From a bacterium (GTDB lineage Bacteria > RBG-13-66-14), in assembly GCA_026398675.1 (NCBI GenBank), contig JAPLSK010000156.1, forward strand, positions 1 to 19,334: a stretch of 19,334 nt of DNA, written 5' to 3'. The notes beneath the pieces are model-generated. The model had not been told where the DNA came from, made no database searches, and saw only the letters and a list, made by a program, of their open reading frames with translations. Of the stretch, positions 16,640 through 19,334 are shown piece after piece. How positions within the stretch are numbered: position 1 is the first letter of the stretch; each line of letters begins with the position of its first letter. The translations under genes were made by a program, and so were the position numbers.

Positions 16640-16698
16640 ACGAGTGGCTGAACTGGAACTATGTCAATATGATACAAATAGCTCGACACCGATTTCGG

Positions 16699-16727
16699 AT
16701 ATTATATTAAAGTTATCCAAGTGTCAA
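16699..16727 (-). promoter_or_regulatory. sigma70-type promoter of the transposase-like gene
   Basis: Minus strand: -35 TTGACA (16727-16722), then TAATAT after 17 bases (16704-16699); a perfect TATAAT overlaps it at a 15-base spacing. About 60 bases precede the start codon. Confidence 0.65.
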
Positions 16728-16739
16728 CTATTGTCTCCC

Positions 16740-16768
16740 TTGACAAAGAAGACGCCCGCTGGTAGCTT
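16740..16768 (+). promoter_or_regulatory. candidate uvrB promoter
   Basis: A perfect -35 TTGACA (16740-16745), 17 bases, then a poor -10 TAGCTT (three of six). Its -35 box is back to back with that of the transposase-like gene, 12 bases apart. I see no LexA-type SOS box. Confidence 0.5.
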
Positions 16769-16809
16769 TTACGGTTTACCTAAGTGCAACTAACGTACCA
16801 GGAGACGGT

Positions 16810-18825
16810 GTGTCCAACTTCCAACTCGTCACCGATTACGTCCCCAAGGGGGACCAGCCCGTGGCCATCGCCGAGCTCGTGAACGCGCTCGGGGAGGGCA
16901 AGAAGCACAACGTGCTCCTCGGCGTCACCGGCTCGGGCAAGACCTTCTCCGTGGCCAACGTGGTGGCGCAGGTCAACCGCCCCACCATGGTCATCAGCCC
17001 CAACAAGACCCTGGCGGCCCAGCTCTACTCCGAATTCAAGACTCTCTTCCCCTACTCGGCCGTAGAATATTTCGTCAGCTACTACGACTACTACCAGCCC
17101 GAGGCCTACATCCCCTCCACCGACACCTACATCGAGAAGGACTCCTCGATCAACGAGCAGATAGACAAGCTGCGCCTGTCGGCCACCGCCTCCCTCTTGA
17201 GCCGGCGCGACGTACTGATCGTGGCATCCGTCTCCTGCATCTACGGCATCGGCACCCCCGAGGACTACGAGGCGATGAGCGTGAAGCTCTTCGCTCACGA
17301 CCACTTCGAACGGGAAGAGCTTCTGGAAAAGCTCGTGGACATCCAGTACACGAGAAACGACATAGACTTCAGCCGGGGGCACTTCCGCGTGGCCGGCGAC
17401 ATCGTGGACGTCTACCCGGCCTACGGCGACACCGGCCTGCGCGTCGAGTTCTTCGGCGACGAGATAGACCGGCTGTCGGTCATAGATCCGCTCACGGGGA
17501 ACCGGATAAACGACCTGGCGACGATGACCGTATTCCCCGCCCGACACTTCGTCAGCCAGACGTGGCGCCTGGAACGGGCGATACGCTCCATTGAGGAGGA
17601 GCTCGACGAAAGGCTCCAGGTTCTGTTGAAGGAAAATAAGCTCCTCGAAGCCCAGCGCCTGGAAAGCCGCACCCGCTACGACCTGGACATGCTGCGCGAG
17701 GTGGGCTACTGCAACGGCATCGAGAACTACTCCCGCCACCTCACCGGCCGACCGCCGGGCAGCCGCCCCAACGTCCTCATTGATTTCTTCCCCAAGGACT
17801 GGCTCCTGGTCATTGACGAAAGCCACGTGGCCCTGCCCCAACTCCACGGGATGTACTTGGGCGACTACTCGCGCAAGAGTACGCTGGTGGATCACGGCTT
17901 CCGCCTGCCCTCGGCCCTGGACAACCGCCCCCTGAAGTTCGAGGAGTTCGAGAGCCTGGTGAACCAGGTCATCTACACCTCGGCCACACCCAGCTCCTAC
18001 GAGCTGGAGCAGGCCGCCCTGAACGGCATCGTCACCGAGCAGATAATCCGCCCCACGGGCCTCGTGGACCCCGAGATCCAGGTCCGGAGCTCCGACGGGC
18101 AGATTGACGACCTCATGGCGGCGATCCGGGAGCGGATAGCCATGGGCCACCGGACCCTGGTGACCTGCATGACCAAGCGCATGGCCGAGGATTTGGCCGA
18201 TTACCTCTCCGAGGCGGGCATCACCTCGCGCTACCTGCACTCCGATATCGACACCATCGAGCGGGTGGAGATAATCCGGGGCCTCCGGCTTGGCGAGTTC
18301 GACGTCCTGGTGGGAATCAACCTCCTGCGCGAGGGGCTGGACTTGCCGGAGGTCTCCCTAGTGGCGATTCTGGACGCGGACAAGGAGGGTTTCTTAAGGA
18401 ACGCGCGGAGCCCGATACAGACCATCGGCCGCTGCTCCCGCAACGTCAAGGGCCGCGTGATCATGTACTGCCGCGACGGCAAGCCCAGCGGCGCCATGCG
18501 CGAGGCCATCGGGGAGACCGAGCGCCGCCGCGACATCCAGCGGGCCTACAACGAAAAGCACGGCATCGTGCCCAAAACCATCGTCAAGACCATCGAGGCG
18601 GTGCGCGCCGGGACCCTCGTCGCCGACTCCCGGACCACCGAATCGGAGCACGCCAGGGGTGTCGAGCGAATGGAGCAAGCCATGTCGCAACTGGACACCC
18701 TGGAGCGCATCCGCCAGCTCGAGCAGGAGATGCTGGTGGCTGCGGAGAGCCTGGAGTTCGAGAAAGCGGCCGCCATGCGCGACCGCATCAAGGCCCTGAC
18801 CAAGGAGCTGGAACAGAAAACCTGA
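16810..18825 (+). CDS. uvrB: excinuclease ABC subunit UvrB
   Basis: A 671-residue protein of full family length, the damage-verifying helicase-like subunit of nucleotide excision repair that works with UvrA and UvrC. Walker A GVTGSGKT is at 38-45. The aromatic beta-hairpin YYDYYQPEAYIPSTDTYIEKD that inserts between DNA strands is at about 91-111, and the DESH box at 336-339. The second helicase domain carries YLHSDIDTIERVEII and GINLLREGLDLPEV. Motif VI reads IQTIGRCSRN (536-545), where most UvrB have IQTIGRAARN. The C-terminal UVR motif that contacts UvrC is present near 635-665. The GTG start at 16810 follows AGGAG by six bases. It is followed closely by the lipoprotein gene. Confidence 0.97.
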   Translation: MSNFQLVTDYVPKGDQPVAIAELVNALGEGKKHNVLLGVTGSGKTFSVANVVAQVNRPTMVISPNKTLAAQLYSEFKTLFPYSAVEYFVSYYDYYQPEAYIPSTDTYIEKDSSINEQIDKLRLSATASLLSRRDVLIVASVSCIYGIGTPEDYEAMSVKLFAHDHFEREELLEKLVDIQYTRNDIDFSRGHFRVAGDIVDVYPAYGDTGLRVEFFGDEIDRLSVIDPLTGNRINDLATMTVFPARHFVSQTWRLERAIRSIEEELDERLQVLLKENKLLEAQRLESRTRYDLDMLREVGYCNGIENYSRHLTGRPPGSRPNVLIDFFPKDWLLVIDESHVALPQLHGMYLGDYSRKSTLVDHGFRLPSALDNRPLKFEEFESLVNQVIYTSATPSSYELEQAALNGIVTEQIIRPTGLVDPEIQVRSSDGQIDDLMAAIRERIAMGHRTLVTCMTKRMAEDLADYLSEAGITSRYLHSDIDTIERVEIIRGLRLGEFDVLVGINLLREGLDLPEVSLVAILDADKEGFLRNARSPIQTIGRCSRNVKGRVIMYCRDGKPSGAMREAIGETERRRDIQRAYNEKHGIVPKTIVKTIEAVRAGTLVADSRTTESEHARGVERMEQAMSQLDTLERIRQLEQEMLVAAESLEFEKAAAMRDRIKALTKELEQKT

Positions 18826-18840
18826 TCGAAGGGGGAAACC

Positions 18841-19334
18841 ATGCGAAACGAAGCGAAGCGAGTTATGCCCCGGCAAATCGCCGCAATACTACTCACATAC
18901 CTGCTGTTCCTGGCCTGCGAGGAGACGCCCGCGCCGTCCATTGACGGGCTCTGGGAGGGCGCCATCACCGTCCAGGGCGCGGAAATCGGCTTTTCGGTCA
19001 AATTCGCCACCGTGGACGGGGAGCTGACCGCCACCATGGATATCCCGGAGCAATTCGCATACGGGCTGCCCCTGCAGAACGTCGCCTTCGACGGGAGCCG
19101 CGTTCACTTCGAGCTGGACTCCCCCGCCGGACTGGCGACCCACGAGGGGACGCTCGCGGACGACCGGATTTCCGGCGTATTCAAGCAGGGCGGCGCCGAG
19201 GGCGAGTTTTACCTGGAGCGCGTGGTGCCCGAGGAACTGCCCTACGACACCCAGGAGGTATCCGTCGAGGCCGGTCCCGGGGTGACCCTGGCCGGGACGC
19301 TCTCGCTCCCGCGGACCGAGGGGCCCCACCCCGC
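18841..19334 (+). CDS. lipoprotein, likely N-terminus of an alpha/beta hydrolase (3' end outside window)
   Basis: An open frame of 164 codons running off the window. The ATG at 18841 follows a GAAGGGGG ribosome site, 15 bases after the uvrB stop, so the two are probably co-transcribed. The signal peptide is basic NEAKRVMPRQ (from a dispersed repeat), then the hydrophobic IAAILLTYLLFLA and a lipobox-like Cys at 26 followed by Glu-Glu. The mature start SIDGLWEGAITVQGAEIGFSVKF is a lipocalin-like beta domain. The last part, VSVEAGPGVTLAGTLSLPRTEGPHPA, is the typical entry into an alpha/beta hydrolase whose next segment would be AVVLxSGSGPQDRDE. The catalytic Ser, Asp and His lie beyond the window, so the enzyme assignment is an inference. 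Confidence 0.75.
   Translation, partial: MRNEAKRVMPRQIAAILLTYLLFLACEETPAPSIDGLWEGAITVQGAEIGFSVKFATVDGELTATMDIPEQFAYGLPLQNVAFDGSRVHFELDSPAGLATHEGTLADDRISGVFKQGGAEGEFYLERVVPEELPYDTQEVSVEAGPGVTLAGTLSLPRTEGPHP
18847..18879 (+). repeat. dispersed repeat copy E (sense, codons 3-13 of the lipoprotein)
   Basis: A copy starting two codons after the start, GAAGCGAAGCGAG then TTATGCCCCGGCAAA, translated NEAKRVMPRQ exactly as in copy B1. It provides the positively charged region of the signal peptide. Confidence 0.85.

Noticed and set aside
15820..16800. Possible terminal inverted repeats of the transposase-like element
   Set aside because: The best candidate (GTTGCGCCTT near 15824 against AAGTGCAAC near 16781) has mismatches and no target duplication.
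16640..16809. LexA/SOS box upstream of uvrB
   Set aside because: Neither CTG-N10-CAG nor GAAC-N4-GTTC type boxes are convincing in this spacer.
16780..18240. 486-codon minus-strand ORF opposite uvrB
   Set aside because: Gly/Val/His-rich shadow of uvrB codons with no recognisable domain.

Overview
The window is about 19.3 kb of GC-rich bacterial chromosome dominated by housekeeping genes. Short stretches of AT-rich or repeat-rich DNA lie between some of them. The content (a mutS2-dnaG-rpoD cluster, ffh, rpe, uvrB, several acidic secreted proteins or lipoproteins, a PATAN/DUF4388 response regulator and a Roadblock/LC7-like protein) suggests an uncultured diderm lineage, perhaps near Deltaproteobacteria, FCB or a candidate phylum. 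There is no rRNA or other marker here to place it firmly.

Layout, left to right. (1) 1-3823, plus strand: the 3' part of a NodB-type polysaccharide deacetylase, a broken rsmB (16S rRNA m5C methyltransferase), a membrane protein with three PASTA domains and no kinase, and rpe. (2) 3857-5260: a palindromic hairpin, then ffh (SRP54). (3) 5301-6808: two divergent genes for exported proteins, a minus-strand lipoprotein and a plus-strand secreted protein, each with a good sigma70-type promoter in the shared spacer. (4) 6880-7943: terminator, a candidate sigma54 promoter, a response regulator with a PATAN domain, and a bidirectional terminator. (5) 7960-14739, minus strand: Roadblock-like gene, terminator, mutS2, dnaG, a 356-base spacer with its own promoter, and rpoD. 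(6) 14840-16745, minus strand: a FecCD/BtuC-type permease pseudogene and an IS1595-like transposase lacking recognisable catalytic acids. (7) 16740-19334, plus strand: uvrB, then the start of a lipoprotein that looks like the N-terminus of an alpha/beta hydrolase.

The most unusual signal is a short dispersed repeat. It consists of GAAGCGAAGCGAG followed by TTAYGCCCCRGCRAA. It occurs at five loci (seven copies). At four loci it lies inside the first 26 codons of an ORF, in either orientation, and it supplies the basic start of one signal peptide, the core of another, the entry to a permease's first membrane helix and a two-copy N-terminal extension of the response regulator. At the fifth locus it directly abuts, and partly supplies, an apparent ATG upstream of the Roadblock gene. 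A second theme is two genes (rsmB and the permease) with the same lesion: loss of an internal segment with a frame change, at junctions that both read CTCCTC followed by S and G.
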